The notes: generated by a model not told the origin, from the sequence alone. A stretch of 64,000 nucleotides of DNA from DASWLF01 sp963768765 (GCA_963768765.1 CAVYJK010000019.1:24320-88319), one strand, 5' to 3'; numbered from the stretch's first letter, positions 46,076-55,698 are shown. Numbers and translations: made by a program.

Positions 46076-46618
46076 ATGCAGAAGAATCGCCATCGCTACC
46101 TGGTTTGGTTAGGCCTCATCGTGTTGGTGGGCACAATGGGCGGCGCCCTGGAGGCCGGGGCCCAATTAAATCTGAACAATTTCATGGATAAATCCTGGGG
46201 AGATTACACCTGGGGCGCCTGGGGCGCCTCCCGGGAGGCCTCCCGCCTGGGCCGGGAGGAATTGATCGCCCGGGAGAACTATTGCCCCAGCAACGGCTGC
46301 GTCCTGCGCCTGGAAAAGGTGCAGGTGCTCCCCCCCAGGGCCCGCCAGGGCGACAGCCTGACTTTGGCGACGACCTATACCATCCTCACCCCGGAGCAGA
46401 TCGCCCTCCCCGTGACCATCACCCGGGAGATCGTCTTTCAGGGAAAATCCCTGGGAAAGACCAGGAGCATGGAAACGCGCCAGCTCAACGGCACCTGGAG
46501 CCAGGAGGTGGATTTCAAGCTGCCGGCCAATGCGGCGGCGGGCACCTACACCCTGAACACCCGGGTCAGCACCGGCTACGGCCAGGAGGCCAAGAGCGTC
46601 GATTTCCAGGTTTATTAG
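46076..46618 (+). CDS. Exported protein of unknown function
   Basis: About 180 residues: signal peptide (YLVWLGLIVLVGTMGGALEAGA), a W/G-rich stretch (DKSWGDYTWGAWGASRE), one CPSNGC pair, then a beta-rich domain with VQVLPPRARQGDSLTLATTY and QEVDFKLPANAAAGTYTL, which resembles an Ig-like fold. AAGGAG 6 bases before ATG 46076 sets the start. I do not recognise the family. Likely co-transcribed with the NlpC/P60 gene. Confidence 0.7.
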   Translation: MQKNRHRYLVWLGLIVLVGTMGGALEAGAQLNLNNFMDKSWGDYTWGAWGASREASRLGREELIARENYCPSNGCVLRLEKVQVLPPRARQGDSLTLATTYTILTPEQIALPVTITREIVFQGKSLGKTRSMETRQLNGTWSQEVDFKLPANAAAGTYTLNTRVSTGYGQEAKSVDFQVY

Positions 46619-46619
46619 T

Positions 46620-46816
46620 GTAATGTTTCGCAGTTAACTATGCATAATATCGGGCTAGAAAATATGGCTTGGGAACCTTAAGTCCCCCTTTGGAAAAGGG
46701 GGATTTAGGGGGATTTCAACTGGTTTTCAAGAAATCCCTCCTGACCCCCCTTTAGAAAAGGGGGGTAAAAAATCAGCCCCTCGAAGTCACGTTATTTATA
46801 AAACACGCGATTAGTA
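46620..46816. mobile_element. MITE-like element, copy 3 (inverted, diverged)
   Basis: In reverse complement it reads GTGTTTTATAAATAACGTGA, then CCCCCCTTTTCTAAAGGGGG and CCCCCTTTTCCAAAGGGGG as in copies 1 and 2. It starts directly at the stop of the exported protein gene. The remainder up to 46903 shows nothing. Confidence 0.7.
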
Positions 46817-46903
46817 CGGCGTCCGCCGACCTTAATCCTGAAAGCATTTTTGATTCATTGCTTGGGGGGGACGGCGGGATTCCCCGTCCCCCCAAACCTC
46901 GCC

Positions 46904-47164
46904 TTAACCGCAGAGGCGGACCGCAGGACCCAAAGGCCGCAGTTTTTCGGCTTCCTCCCACTCAGCCACCAGCAAACTGATGCGGCCGCACCCCCGGGTG
47001 ATAAGAAAGTGCCAGGCATCCTCCACGGTAAAAAAGCCCTGTTGGGGAGCGACCAGCTCCACCCGCTGGGCCCGCTGCCCCAGGTTTTGTACGGCCCGGG
47101 CCGCGTCAAAGTCCTCCGGCACCTCGGCGCCGCCCACCAGGTAAACGATCAGGCCATCTTTCAT
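46904..47164 (-). CDS. 86-residue protein behind a cobalamin riboswitch
   Basis: MKDGLIVYLVGGAEVPEDFD, AARAVQNLGQRAQRVELVAP, FTVEDAWHFLITRGCGRISL and a tail ending RLCG: an alpha/beta pattern with no transmembrane segment. GGAGGG lies 5 bases before ATG 47164. I do not recognise the family. It is the only gene between the riboswitch-terminator and the MITE-like copy, so its expression is probably switched off by cobalamin. It might be a B12-related or B12-replaceable function, or a remnant of a longer B12-controlled operon. Confidence 0.6.
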   Translation of the reverse strand: MKDGLIVYLVGGAEVPEDFDAARAVQNLGQRAQRVELVAPQQGFFTVEDAWHFLITRGCGRISLLVAEWEEAEKLRPLGPAVRLCG

Positions 47165-47235
47165 CGGACCCTCCAATCATGGAATTTCGGGAAGCCAAGC
47201 CTCCCGGGAGCCGAGCCCGTTGTCCCCCTGAGCCC

Positions 47236-47265
47236 AAAAAAAACCCGGGTCCGTTAAGACCCGGG
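47236..47265 (-). terminator. Riboswitch expression-platform terminator
   Basis: On the minus strand CCCGGGTC - TTAACG - GACCCGGG followed by eight T, located 87 bases past the riboswitch and 71 before the ORF start. This is the expected off-switch for transcription. Confidence 0.9.
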
Positions 47266-47351
47266 GATGGCACCCAGCTTTCTTGATCCCAGGGGGGCCC
47301 GAGGGGAATCTCGGGCCGGCCGGGCCACCCTCCGCGGGGGGCCGTGGCCAG

Positions 47352-47522
47352 CCAGACGGGCAGGTCTTCTGACTCCCGGATCGTCCTACTCCCTGCGCCT
47401 TCCCCTTCCCTTGGCGGGAAAAGTGGCATCCCACAGGTTTCGTCCCCGGATACAGCGGCGGGACCGCGCCGGCCTCGCACCGGCTTCCCTTAAAAGCCCC
47501 GAAGGGCACCCATCTGCTCTGG
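47352..47522 (-). ncRNA. Cobalamin (B12) riboswitch
   Basis: On the minus strand, the core order of the B12 aptamer is seen: GGTGCCCTTCGGGGC, AAGGGAAGCCGGTG, CGGCGCGGTCCCGCCGCTGT (the B12-box region), then CGATCCGGGAGTCAGAAGAC and CTGCCCGT. Length about 170 bases as usual. It faces away from moaA and toward the terminator and small ORF at 46904-47164. Confidence 0.93.
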
Positions 47523-47596
47523 AACCAGTATCATAGATCAGGCCATCTTCGTCAAGGAAATAATAGTCGACTTATACGCCAACTAAGCTCTTTCTC

Positions 47597-48604
47597 TTGG
47601 AGATAATTTCAGCTAAAATAGGGCAGGTGGACGAAGTTTTGCCTGGCGAAATCAACTACCTGCGGGTCTCCATCACCGACCGCTGCAATCTGCGGTGCTT
47701 CTACTGCACCCCCTGGGGGGGCTGGGAGAAGCTGCCGGCCCCGGAAATCCTGCGCTACGAGGAACTGTTGCGCCTGGCCGGGGTGGCCGCCCAGGTGGGC
47801 ATCCGCAAGGTCCGGGTCACCGGCGGCGAGCCCCTGGTGCGCCGGGGGGCCTTGGAATTCATCCAGAGCCTGCACCGGGTCCCGGGTCTCCACGAAGTCT
47901 GCCTCACCACCAACGGGGTGCTGCTGCCGGAGATGGCCGCGGACCTTTACGCCACGGGGCTGCGCCACCTCAACCTCAGCCTGGACACCCTGCGCCGGGA
48001 CCGCTACCGGCAGCTCACCGGCCACGACGACTTCCTTAAGGTGCTGGCCGGCATCCAGGCCGCCGCGGCCCTGGGCTTCCATCCTTTAAAGATCAACTGC
48101 GTGGTGCTCAAGGGCCTCAACGACGACGAACTGCTGGACTTCGCCCTCCTGACCCGGGAAAACCCCTACCAGGTGCGGTTCATCGAGTTCATGCCCACCG
48201 TGGCCCGGGAGCGCTGGAAGCGCCATTTCCTGCCCATGGCCGAGGTGCGCCGGAAACTTTCAGTCCTGGGAGCCCTAGCGCCCGTGGCCCAGCCCCCCAC
48301 CGCCGGCCCCGCCCGGACCTACCAATTGCCGGGTTTTCAGGGAGAGCTGGGGTTTATCAGCTCCGTCAGCGACCACCACTGCCCCACCTGCAACCGGCTG
48401 CGCCTCACCGCGGCGGGGATGCTCAGGCCCTGCCTCTTCGCCACGCCGGAGTTGGACCTGAAGGGCCCCCTGCGCCGAGGGGCCGACGACGAGTCCCTGG
48501 GCCGCCTGTTTAAGGAGGCCATGCGTCTGAAGGGCCAGGGCCTCAAATCTTCCTTAAGCGAGTCCTCTTTCCCCGGCCGCGCCATGGTCAGCATCGGCGG
48601 CTGA
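47597..48604 (+). CDS. moaA: GTP 3',8-cyclase MoaA
   Basis: MoaA is the radical SAM enzyme starting molybdenum cofactor synthesis from GTP. LRVSITDRCNLRCFYC is the N-terminal cluster motif (CxxxCxxC), RVTGGEPLVRRG the SAM-binding GGEP, and HHCPTCNRLRLTAAGMLRPC the second cluster; the protein ends with the Gly-Gly tail SIGG needed for activity. Start TTG 47597 or GTG 47627; neither has a strong ribosome site. No other moa genes adjoin. It points to molybdo- or tungsto-enzymes in the organism. Confidence 0.93.
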   Translation: MEIISAKIGQVDEVLPGEINYLRVSITDRCNLRCFYCTPWGGWEKLPAPEILRYEELLRLAGVAAQVGIRKVRVTGGEPLVRRGALEFIQSLHRVPGLHEVCLTTNGVLLPEMAADLYATGLRHLNLSLDTLRRDRYRQLTGHDDFLKVLAGIQAAAALGFHPLKINCVVLKGLNDDELLDFALLTRENPYQVRFIEFMPTVARERWKRHFLPMAEVRRKLSVLGALAPVAQPPTAGPARTYQLPGFQGELGFISSVSDHHCPTCNRLRLTAAGMLRPCLFATPELDLKGPLRRGADDESLGRLFKEAMRLKGQGLKSSLSESSFPGRAMVSIGG

Positions 48605-48639
48605 CCTGCCCTTTAAGAGGATGCTGAAAAAGTGTTTTA

Positions 48640-48690
48640 GGGGAGGGCCGGGGGATTTTTCGTAAGGGCGCCCCCCGCCCTCCCCTAAGA
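48640..48690. repeat. G/C hairpin repeat after moaA
   Basis: GGGGAGGGCCGGGGGAT...CCCCCCGCCCTCCCC, the same arms as at 1572 and 9384; it may end moaA transcription although no T-run follows. Confidence 0.6.
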
Positions 48691-48794
48691 CCCCTTCCAT
48701 CCCCCCAAAATGAATAAAGAGAGACATTCTGTTAAACCGGGAAACCTCATTTCCAAGAAGGAAAAAAACTAACATCTTTCCCCTAACTGAGGTA

Positions 48795-48800
48795 TATAAT
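48795..48800 (+). promoter_or_regulatory. -10 box of the glycosyltransferase gene
   Basis: TATAAT, 30 bases before ATG 48830, with CAGGAG between. The -35 is poor (ACATCT at 17 bases). Confidence 0.4.
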
Positions 48801-48829
48801 TAAAAGATTAACTTTCAGGAGCCAAGTGC

Positions 48830-49519
48830 ATGAAGCTCAGCATCGTCATTCCGGTTTACAACGAAAAAGACACCCTGGAAGAAATCTTCCGGTTGGTGCA
48901 GCTTACCCCCTACGACAAAGAGATCGTCGCGGTGGACGACGCCTCCACCGATGGCTCCCGGGATATCCTGGCCCGCCTGGCCCAGGAGTATGAAAACGTC
49001 AAGGTGTTTTATCACGACCGCAACCAGGGCAAGGGCGCCGCCCTGCGCACCGGGTTCGCCCAGGTGACGGGTGACGTGGTCATCATCCAGGACGCGGACC
49101 TGGAGTACCGGCCGGTGGATTACCCGGCCTTGCTGGAGCCCATCGGGCAGAATGTGGCCGACGTGGTCTACGGCAGCCGCATGGTGGGCGGCCGGCCCCA
49201 CCGGGTGCTGTTTTTCTGGCATTACATGGGCAACCGGGTGGTCACCACCCTGTCCAACGTGTTCACCAACCTCAATCTCTCCGACATGGAGGTGGGCTAC
49301 AAGGTCTTCAAGGCCGAAGTTTTGAAAGATCTCCGGATCAAGAGCGACCGCTTCGGGGTGGAGCCCGAGCTCACCGCCAAGATCGCCAGGGGGCGCTGGC
49401 GCATTTACGAGGTTCCCATCCAGTACCACGGCCGGGACTACGCCCACGGCAAAAAGATCACCTGGCGGGACGGCATCGCCGCGGTCTTTCATATCATCCG
49501 GTTCCGTTTCTGGGATTAA
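48830..49519 (+). CDS. Family 2 glycosyltransferase, polyprenyl-phosphate type
   Basis: A 229-residue GT-A enzyme like dolichyl/undecaprenyl-phosphate sugar synthases: KLSIVIPVYNEKDTLEEI, EIVAVDDASTDGSRDIL, GKGAALRTGF, VVIIQDADLEYRP (DxD) and YGSRMVGGRPHRV. No C-terminal membrane segments are clear. It would charge a lipid carrier with a sugar at the inner membrane. Two genes for membrane proteins follow; the second looks like a polytopic transferase that could use such a donor. Confidence 0.87.
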   Translation: MKLSIVIPVYNEKDTLEEIFRLVQLTPYDKEIVAVDDASTDGSRDILARLAQEYENVKVFYHDRNQGKGAALRTGFAQVTGDVVIIQDADLEYRPVDYPALLEPIGQNVADVVYGSRMVGGRPHRVLFFWHYMGNRVVTTLSNVFTNLNLSDMEVGYKVFKAEVLKDLRIKSDRFGVEPELTAKIARGRWRIYEVPIQYHGRDYAHGKKITWRDGIAAVFHIIRFRFWD

Positions 49520-49613
49520 CTACTAAGGCGAAAAGGGGAAAGGGGATGATTAATTACCCGAATTTTTTGCCTTCCCGCCTCTTCGCCTTTTCCCCTTTTC
49601 GCCCCGTTGCAAT

Positions 49614-50117
49614 ATGTTGCAGGCAAGAAACTGGAAAGTCTGGTTATTAAGAGGAATCCTCTTACTCTGGGGCCTCCAGGTAATCTGGCTGTTCTTTCAC
49701 TTCGCCCCGGAAGTGCGGGACCTGACCCGGAGGCTGGCCGCCGGCGACGTGGGTGCCGCCATCCGGCAGGAAGACCCCCTCTACCCGTGGCTCAAGTCCC
49801 TGGCCGCCATTATTCCGGAGCAGGCCACCTACGTCTTTCTGGATGACTACGAAGCCGGCAAAGAGATCGAAGCCCGCTATTTCCTGGCGCCCCGGCGGCA
49901 CATCTTGCTCTCGCCCCAGGCGCCGGCCGACTTTCTCTTCTATGTGTGCCACCAGGACAAGGCGTCTTTTCTGATCATCCGGGACACCGGAAAGCCGCTG
50001 GGGCCCGGGGCGCGGGCGGCCCGGCGCTCCCCCGCCTTCCACCCGGTGGCTCTCCCCGGGCCCGGCCTGGTCTTCCGGGTGGACCACCAATTGCTCGGGT
50101 GGGGCTTCTATGATTGA
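49614..50117 (+). CDS. Membrane-anchored protein of unknown function
   Basis: 167 residues with an N-terminal transmembrane helix (WLLRGILLLWGLQVIWLFFH) and a soluble domain: PWLKSLAAIIPEQATYVFLD, AGKEIEARYFLAPRRHILL. The pattern resembles a small extracytoplasmic partner of glycosyltransferases. Its stop overlaps the next gene by 8 bases, so the pair is translated together. Family not recognised. Confidence 0.7.
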   Translation: MLQARNWKVWLLRGILLLWGLQVIWLFFHFAPEVRDLTRRLAAGDVGAAIRQEDPLYPWLKSLAAIIPEQATYVFLDDYEAGKEIEARYFLAPRRHILLSPQAPADFLFYVCHQDKASFLIIRDTGKPLGPGARAARRSPAFHPVALPGPGLVFRVDHQLLGWGFYD

Positions 50118-51489
50118 GACCGTCCTGGCCCTCCTGCGCCTTTTCCTGGGCCTGGGGGCGGTGGTCCTCATGGGCTACGCCCTGGTGGCGGTCCTGGCGC
50201 CGGACCCCGGGGACTATAGCCTGGCGGAGCGAGCCGCCCTGGGTTTCGGAGCGGGCACCCTGACCCTGACCCTCTGGATGCTGGCCCTCACCTGGGGGGG
50301 CCTGCCCTTCGGTCTGGCCCTCATCCTGGGGCCCCTCCTGGTCCTGACCGCGGCCCTGCTCCTCACTCCCCGGGGCCGGGCGGCCCTGGCCGCGGACCGG
50401 CGCGCCCTGGGCTCGGGCCTGCACTTGAGCCTCAGTGGCTGGGACTGGCTCCTGGCGGGCCTGCTGGCGGCCGTCTTCCTTTTTGCCGGGCTCCGGGCGG
50501 CTCTCTACCCCATGTGGTCCTGGGACGCCATCGCCATCTGGGGCTGCAAGGCCAAGGTCTTTTACGCCACCCGGGGCCTGGACCTCACCTGCATCGACGC
50601 CCACAACTATTACCCCAACCTGGTCCCCTTGCTGTTAAGCTACCTTTACTTCTGCCTGGGCCAGGTGAACGACTATCTGGCCAAACTCGTCTTTCCCCTG
50701 TGGGGGGCGCTGCTGCTGACCCTGCTTTACTGGTTTGCCGTGCGCCTGGGGCTGACCCGGCGCCAGGCCCTGGGGCTCACCACCTTTTTCGCCTGGAACG
50801 GCACCGTGTTCATTGTTCACCTCTATATTGCCTACGCCGATCTGGCCCTGGCCTACTTCACCCTGGGGGCCGCGGGCCTCATCTACCTCTGGCTGATGGG
50901 CTCCGCCCCCCGGGGCAGCCTGACGTTGGCGGCCTGTTTCCTGGCCGGCATGGCCTGGTGCAAGTACGAAGGCCCGCCCCTGGCCGCCACCATTATCCTG
51001 GCTGCGGCCTTAACCCTGGTCTGGCTGCGGCCCCCGAAATGGTTGAGGCGCCTGGGGGAACTAACCGTGCCCCTGGCGGGGCTTGCGGCTGGTTATCTCC
51101 CTTGGCGCCTCTTTGCCCTCCGGCAAAACCTGGAAATGGGTGCGGACCATATGCAGAGCTTCTACCCGCACCAGCTTCTGGAGGCGGTCTCCTACCTGCT
51201 GCAGGCCTTGGGACAGCCCTATTATTTTGGGTTTTTGTGGCCCGCCCTGCTCCTGGCCCTCGTCTTCTCAGGCAAGCGCCTGTGGGGCTCGCCCCGCCTT
51301 TTCCTGGCCCTGTTTATCGGGGGCAATCTTCTGGCCGTCCTCCTGGCCTACGCCGTGGCCCCCACTTCGGCCGCGGAGTTCCCCAGTTACGTCCGGGCCA
51401 CCCTGGACCGCCTGCTGCTGCACATCACCCCGGTGGCCGCCCTGCTGCTGGGCTTGGGGATCAAGGACCTGGGACCAGAGCCAAAGTAG
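50110..51489 (+). CDS. Polytopic membrane glycosyltransferase-like protein
   Basis: 459 residues with about 11 hydrophobic helices. After helix 3, AALYPMWSWDAIAIWGCKAKV and IDAHNYYPNLVPLLLSYLYF form a conserved-looking extracytoplasmic loop with Asp, as in GT-C-type (ArnT/PMT-like) transferases using lipid-linked sugars. GMAWCKYEGPPLAATI is another such motif. Coupled to the preceding gene and to the GT2 gene upstream. Likely adds a sugar to an envelope glycan or protein; acceptor unknown. Confidence 0.75.
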   Translation: MIETVLALLRLFLGLGAVVLMGYALVAVLAPDPGDYSLAERAALGFGAGTLTLTLWMLALTWGGLPFGLALILGPLLVLTAALLLTPRGRAALAADRRALGSGLHLSLSGWDWLLAGLLAAVFLFAGLRAALYPMWSWDAIAIWGCKAKVFYATRGLDLTCIDAHNYYPNLVPLLLSYLYFCLGQVNDYLAKLVFPLWGALLLTLLYWFAVRLGLTRRQALGLTTFFAWNGTVFIVHLYIAYADLALAYFTLGAAGLIYLWLMGSAPRGSLTLAACFLAGMAWCKYEGPPLAATIILAAALTLVWLRPPKWLRRLGELTVPLAGLAAGYLPWRLFALRQNLEMGADHMQSFYPHQLLEAVSYLLQALGQPYYFGFLWPALLLALVFSGKRLWGSPRLFLALFIGGNLLAVLLAYAVAPTSAAEFPSYVRATLDRLLLHITPVAALLLGLGIKDLGPEPK

Positions 51490-51576
51490 AACCGCGTCGC
51501 TCCCCGGACTTCCGCAACCAAGTGCGGCCGGATTGAAGACGTCAGCCGGAAGTTTGCAGAATTTATTATGGCAATC

Positions 51577-51891
51577 TTATTTGGTTTTACCGCCCTGCCC
51601 TTGTTGCTCGAGTTCCTGTAATCGCCGCTCCGCCTCCCCCTGCCGCTTTTCCGCATCCCGGCGGCGCTTCTCGGCTTCCTGCAACCGCTGTCCGGTATCT
51701 TGCTGGCGCTGGTTCAGACGTTCAAGGTAATCCCATTGTTCTTGGTACTTCTGCTCCAACTCCTGCCGCTGCCTCTCCTCCGACTTCTCCGAACCGCTTT
51801 GGGCATAAGCCCTGGTCCCAGGCAAGACTTGCACGGGGATTATCAGGAAACCTGCTACGATAAGTGCGACTAATCCATGCGTCTTTTTCAT
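51577..51891 (-). CDS. Exported coiled-coil protein
   Basis: 104 residues: signal peptide (LVALIVAGFLIIPVQVLPG) then a highly charged Gln/Glu/Arg coiled coil (EERQRQELEQKYQEQWDYLE, QRLQEAEKRRRDAEKRQGEA). No family recognised; a small periplasmic helical protein. Faces the opposite way from the preceding membrane gene and lies just after rtcA on the same strand. Confidence 0.7.
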   Translation of the reverse strand: MKKTHGLVALIVAGFLIIPVQVLPGTRAYAQSGSEKSEERQRQELEQKYQEQWDYLERLNQRQQDTGQRLQEAEKRRRDAEKRQGEAERRLQELEQQGQGGKTK

Positions 51892-51950
51892 CGGCCTTGT
51901 CCTCCCAACCCAGAATATCCCTAATTCTTAAAGGACATTGCTTATGGCTA

Positions 51951-52976
51951 TCAAGCCCTGCCGCCGCGGCAGAAGATCTCCCCCGGCTCCCCCAGGTTCC
52001 CCTTGACCCGAAACAAGGGCCCCAGGAACTGCTCGATGACCCACAGATTGGTGAGCAGGTGGGAGGTAATGACCGTGGTGCTGAAGGTGGAGGCCCCTTT
52101 CGCCTGGGCCAGGTAGAGGACCAGCTGGTCGGCGAGATGCGGGTCCACCGCGGCGCCGGCCTGCCGGAAAGCGACATAGGCGTCGGCCGCGTCGTCGGCC
52201 ACGCGCTCCGCGGGCTTGCCCCGGGCCCCCAGGGCGTCGAAGCCGGCCCGGGGCCCCCAGAGCAGGACCAGGCTCCCCGGGTCCTGGCCCCCGGCCGCCA
52301 CTATTTCCACCGGGAAGTCCGGCCCCAGGCGTTCCTTCAGGCGGGCCGCCTGGCGGCGCGCCACGTGCTCCGGCAGGTGGGAGGCCGCGGACAGACCCCG
52401 GAAGTCGCCGGGAGGGGCCGGGGTGCGCCAGTCCACCCCGGTCAGGGACCGGGCCGGTGAGACCGTGAGCCGGATTTCGCCGCCGCCCCGGGGGTACCAG
52501 CCCCAGCGCTCCAGGGTCATCTCGACCTGGGCCCCCAGGCGGGCCAGGGCCGGGAAAAAGACGTACTCCAGATAATGGGCCGGCGGGCTCCAGGGCACGT
52601 GGGTGCCCCCTCTGAGCACCAGGGTGCATGGGTAAGGGGCCGTAACGAGCGGCGGTATTAGGGCCTGGGCGATGAGGGTGACGGAGCCGGCGCTGCCGGT
52701 TTTTGCCGCCACGTCGAAGAGATAATGCCCCGGCTGGGGGCGGCGGGGCCGGAAGGTGAGCTCCTGGCTGCCCAGCTCCGCCCCGTCCAGTTCTGCCCGG
52801 CTGATCCGGGCCAGGGCCTGTACCGCGGTGAGATGTTGGGGCCTGAGGCCCGGTTTGGACCGCCCGGCCCGGATATTGTCGATCCGGACCGGCACGCCCA
52901 ACAGGGCCGAAAAAGACAGGGCGGTGCGAAGAATCTGGCCACCGCCCTCTCCGTAAGACCCGTCCAGATGCAGCAT
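51951..52976 (-). CDS. rtcA: RNA 3'-terminal phosphate cyclase
   Basis: RtcA turns RNA 3'-phosphates into 2',3'-cyclic phosphates via an AMP-histidine intermediate. LDGSYGEGGGQILRTALSFS is the start signature, RAGRSKPGLRPQHLTAVQAL follows, and VDPHLADQLVLYLAQAKG contains the adenylated His. 341 residues. ATG 52976 overlaps the dodecin stop (TGATG). No rtcB or RtcR is near. Linkage with dodecins instead is unusual. Confidence 0.93.
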   Translation of the reverse strand: MLHLDGSYGEGGGQILRTALSFSALLGVPVRIDNIRAGRSKPGLRPQHLTAVQALARISRAELDGAELGSQELTFRPRRPQPGHYLFDVAAKTGSAGSVTLIAQALIPPLVTAPYPCTLVLRGGTHVPWSPPAHYLEYVFFPALARLGAQVEMTLERWGWYPRGGGEIRLTVSPARSLTGVDWRTPAPPGDFRGLSAASHLPEHVARRQAARLKERLGPDFPVEIVAAGGQDPGSLVLLWGPRAGFDALGARGKPAERVADDAADAYVAFRQAGAAVDPHLADQLVLYLAQAKGASTFSTTVITSHLLTNLWVIEQFLGPLFRVKGNLGEPGEIFCRGGRA

Positions 52977-53185
52977 CAATCTTCCAGCAGAAAGATCACC
53001 TCGAATCTTACCCGGTAAGCAACAATCTGGTTATCCTTGACGACAACCCGCTGTTCCAGTAACCGCAACCCGGTGATGCCCCGCAGGGTCTCCGTGGCCC
53101 GTTTGAATCCCACCTTAAGGGCGTCGTCAAAGCTGACGGGTGATTCGGCGATGGCCTGAGTCACCCTGGCAACATGATGTGGCAT
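52976..53185 (-). CDS. Dodecin family flavin-binding protein, copy 2
   Basis: A 69-residue dodecin: VARVTQAIAESPVSFDDALK, ETLRGITGLRLLEQRVVVKD, then YRVRFEVIFLLED. Dodecins form 12-mers storing riboflavin, FMN or CoA. GGAGG lies before its start. It is followed directly by rtcA and preceded by a paralogue. Confidence 0.92.
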   Translation of the reverse strand: MPHHVARVTQAIAESPVSFDDALKVGFKRATETLRGITGLRLLEQRVVVKDNQIVAYRVRFEVIFLLED

Positions 53186-53295
53186 GTTTTTTTCTCCTCC
53201 AGGTCGGTTTCCTAATTAGGGAAGTGGTCCAGGCGTCCAATGCCTCCCGACCCAAGAGGACGCCGCCGTTATGCCGTGGGCTCTTCTCCCTGAGA

Positions 53296-53505
53296 TCATT
53301 CCAAAATGAAGATCACTTCCATCTTCACGCGGTAGGTGTTGATTTTGTTATCTTTCACGGATATCCGCTGTTCCACCATGCGCACGCCGGTGATGCCCCG
53401 CAGGGTTTTGGACGCCCGGGCGAAACCCACCTTGACCGCATCGTCAAAACTTTTGGGAGATTCGGCAATAATATGGGTTACTCTGGCCACGTTGGTGCTC
53501 GACAT
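53296..53505 (-). CDS. Dodecin family flavin-binding protein, copy 1
   Basis: A 69-residue paralogue of the gene above: VARVTHIIAESPKSFDDAVK, KTLRGITGVRMVEQRISVKD, YRVKMEVIFILE. The two are about two-thirds identical by eye. It heads the dodecin-dodecin-rtcA set; AAGGAGGG precedes its ATG. Confidence 0.92.
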   Translation of the reverse strand: MSSTNVARVTHIIAESPKSFDDAVKVGFARASKTLRGITGVRMVEQRISVKDNKINTYRVKMEVIFILE

Positions 53506-53706
53506 GATCTAGCCCTCCTTGAAGATGTTCTGGTTCCGCGGCGCAGGTACGCGGCCCTGCCTGAACCAGTAAATTTATCTAAAGTTAAGACCAAAGCGCG
53601 GCAATGCAAGGGAGAGGGCCGAATATTGGCTGGTCAAGGGCTGGCCTTCGGCCCGATGAAACCAAGGATTTACTTTCTGGCTAGAAATTTCAGTTGACGG
53701 ATACTT

Positions 53707-53725
53707 GGAACTCAAAACTCGAAAC

Positions 53726-53735
<10 letters not shown>
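53707..53735. repeat. AAACTCG heptamer array holding the queC stop
   Basis: GAACTCA AAACTCG AAACTCA AAACTCA on the plus strand; on the minus strand queC ends ...GAG TTT TGA inside it. Confidence 0.8.
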
Positions 53736-54460
<725 letters not shown>

Positions 54461-54601
54461 TCTTGGGCTTGGAGTTTTTGAAAAGGAATAAGTCGCAGCG
54501 CCAGGATTGCAGCATGGAACCAAATCTCTGCAACTTTCCGTTCTATCTATCGAAGGAAGCAAAAGATGATATCCGAACGGCGCGTCATATTATGCCCTTC
54601 A

Positions 54602-54634
54602 CCGAAAACCGAGAACTGAAAACCAAAAACCGGC
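54602..54634. repeat. Degenerate heptamer array next to the queE stop
   Basis: CCGAAAA CCGAGAA CTGAAAA CCAAAAA CCGG, one base from the queE stop codon. Confidence 0.75.
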
Positions 54635-54635
54635 T

Positions 54636-55278
54636 TCACTTCCCCCGAGCCTCCGGTCCCCAGAGGTATTTGTGGAGTTGCAGGTTGAGGCGCAGCGGCA
54701 GGCCGCACGAAAGAACCCAGGCCGCGGCCTCCTGAGGCGGCATCTGGCCGAACACCGGGGAGATCAGCACCGGCAGGCGTTGGTGCAAATCGTGCTCTTT
54801 GATGATCTTAAGGGCCCAGAGAAAATCGTCCCGGTCGGCAATGACGAACTTGATTTCATCCCGGGAAGTCAAATGGTCCAGGTTCCCAAAGTAATTGTGC
54901 CCGGACATGCCGCTGGCCGGGCACTTCAGGTCCAGGACGCGGCGCACCCGGGAGTCCACCGCGGCGATGGGCAGGGAGCCATTGGTCTCCAGAAACACGG
55001 TGAACCCGGCATCGGCCAGGGCGGCCAGCAGCGGCAAGGTGTCGGCCTGCAGCAGGGGTTCGCCGCCGGTCACCAGCGCCAGCCGGGCCGGGTGGGCCAG
55101 GGCCGCGTCCAGCAGCTCAGCCACCGACATCTCCCGGCCTTCCTCATAGGCGTAAGTGGTGTCGCAGTAGCGGCAGCGCAGGTTGCAGCCGCTGAGCCGG
55201 ATAAAGAACGCAGGCGCTCCCCGCCTGGGTGGACTCCCCCATGAGGCTGTAAAAAATTTCGCAGACTTTGAGGGGCAT
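54636..55278 (-). CDS. queE: 7-carboxy-7-deazaguanine synthase QueE, one frameshift
   Basis: QueE is the radical SAM ring-contraction enzyme of the preQ0 pathway. The N-terminus MPLKVCEIFYSLMGESTQAG is out of frame with the rest through an extra base at 55218; dropping it gives QAG-APAFFIRLSGCNLRCRYCD, which has the CxxxCxxC cluster. ALVTGGEPLLQADTL and FLETNGSLP follow. About 213 residues. Next to queC, so preQ0/queuosine synthesis is encoded here; queD and queF are not in the window. Confidence 0.9.
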
Positions 55279-55644
55279 GGCTTGAGAAGGTCGGGCCAGT
55301 TTTTGGTTGAGCCGCCCCGCCTATGGTTAATTATCAGCCGGTTCCGCAATTAAATCAACCCCTGACTCTCAGCGGCGCCAGTGCCGGACTTTCCTGGCCC
55401 GGAGGGGCGTGCTGGGCGGCCGTGGGCTGAGACCTCTAAAAAAGAGCTATTTCAAGCGATTGCCTGATGGGCGGCCAGAGACGGCCGCCCCACCGCCTTG
55501 ATCGTTTTGCTGCGGACGGCCCTCCGGGGCGTCATCGTCTCAGTCCCGCCGGCTGGGTCTTAGCCCCGTGGCCTGATCCCTCCTTCAGTTTCGTTTAAAC
55601 ACTTTACAAGCCGTAATTGTGCGAAAGTTCACATAATTTTTCCG

Positions 55645-55673
55645 TTGCATTCTTTAAACCGCTGCCATAGAAT
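55645..55673 (+). promoter_or_regulatory. Sigma-70 promoter for DUF4416-yicC-remA-gmk
   Basis: TTGCAT, 17 bases, TAGAAT; start of transcription expected near 55680, about 20 bases before the ATG. The gap 55279-55644 otherwise shows only hairpin-like GGCGGCC repeats and no gene. Confidence 0.7.
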
Positions 55674-55698
55674 GAAACCCGATTTCGAGGAGGCTTGG

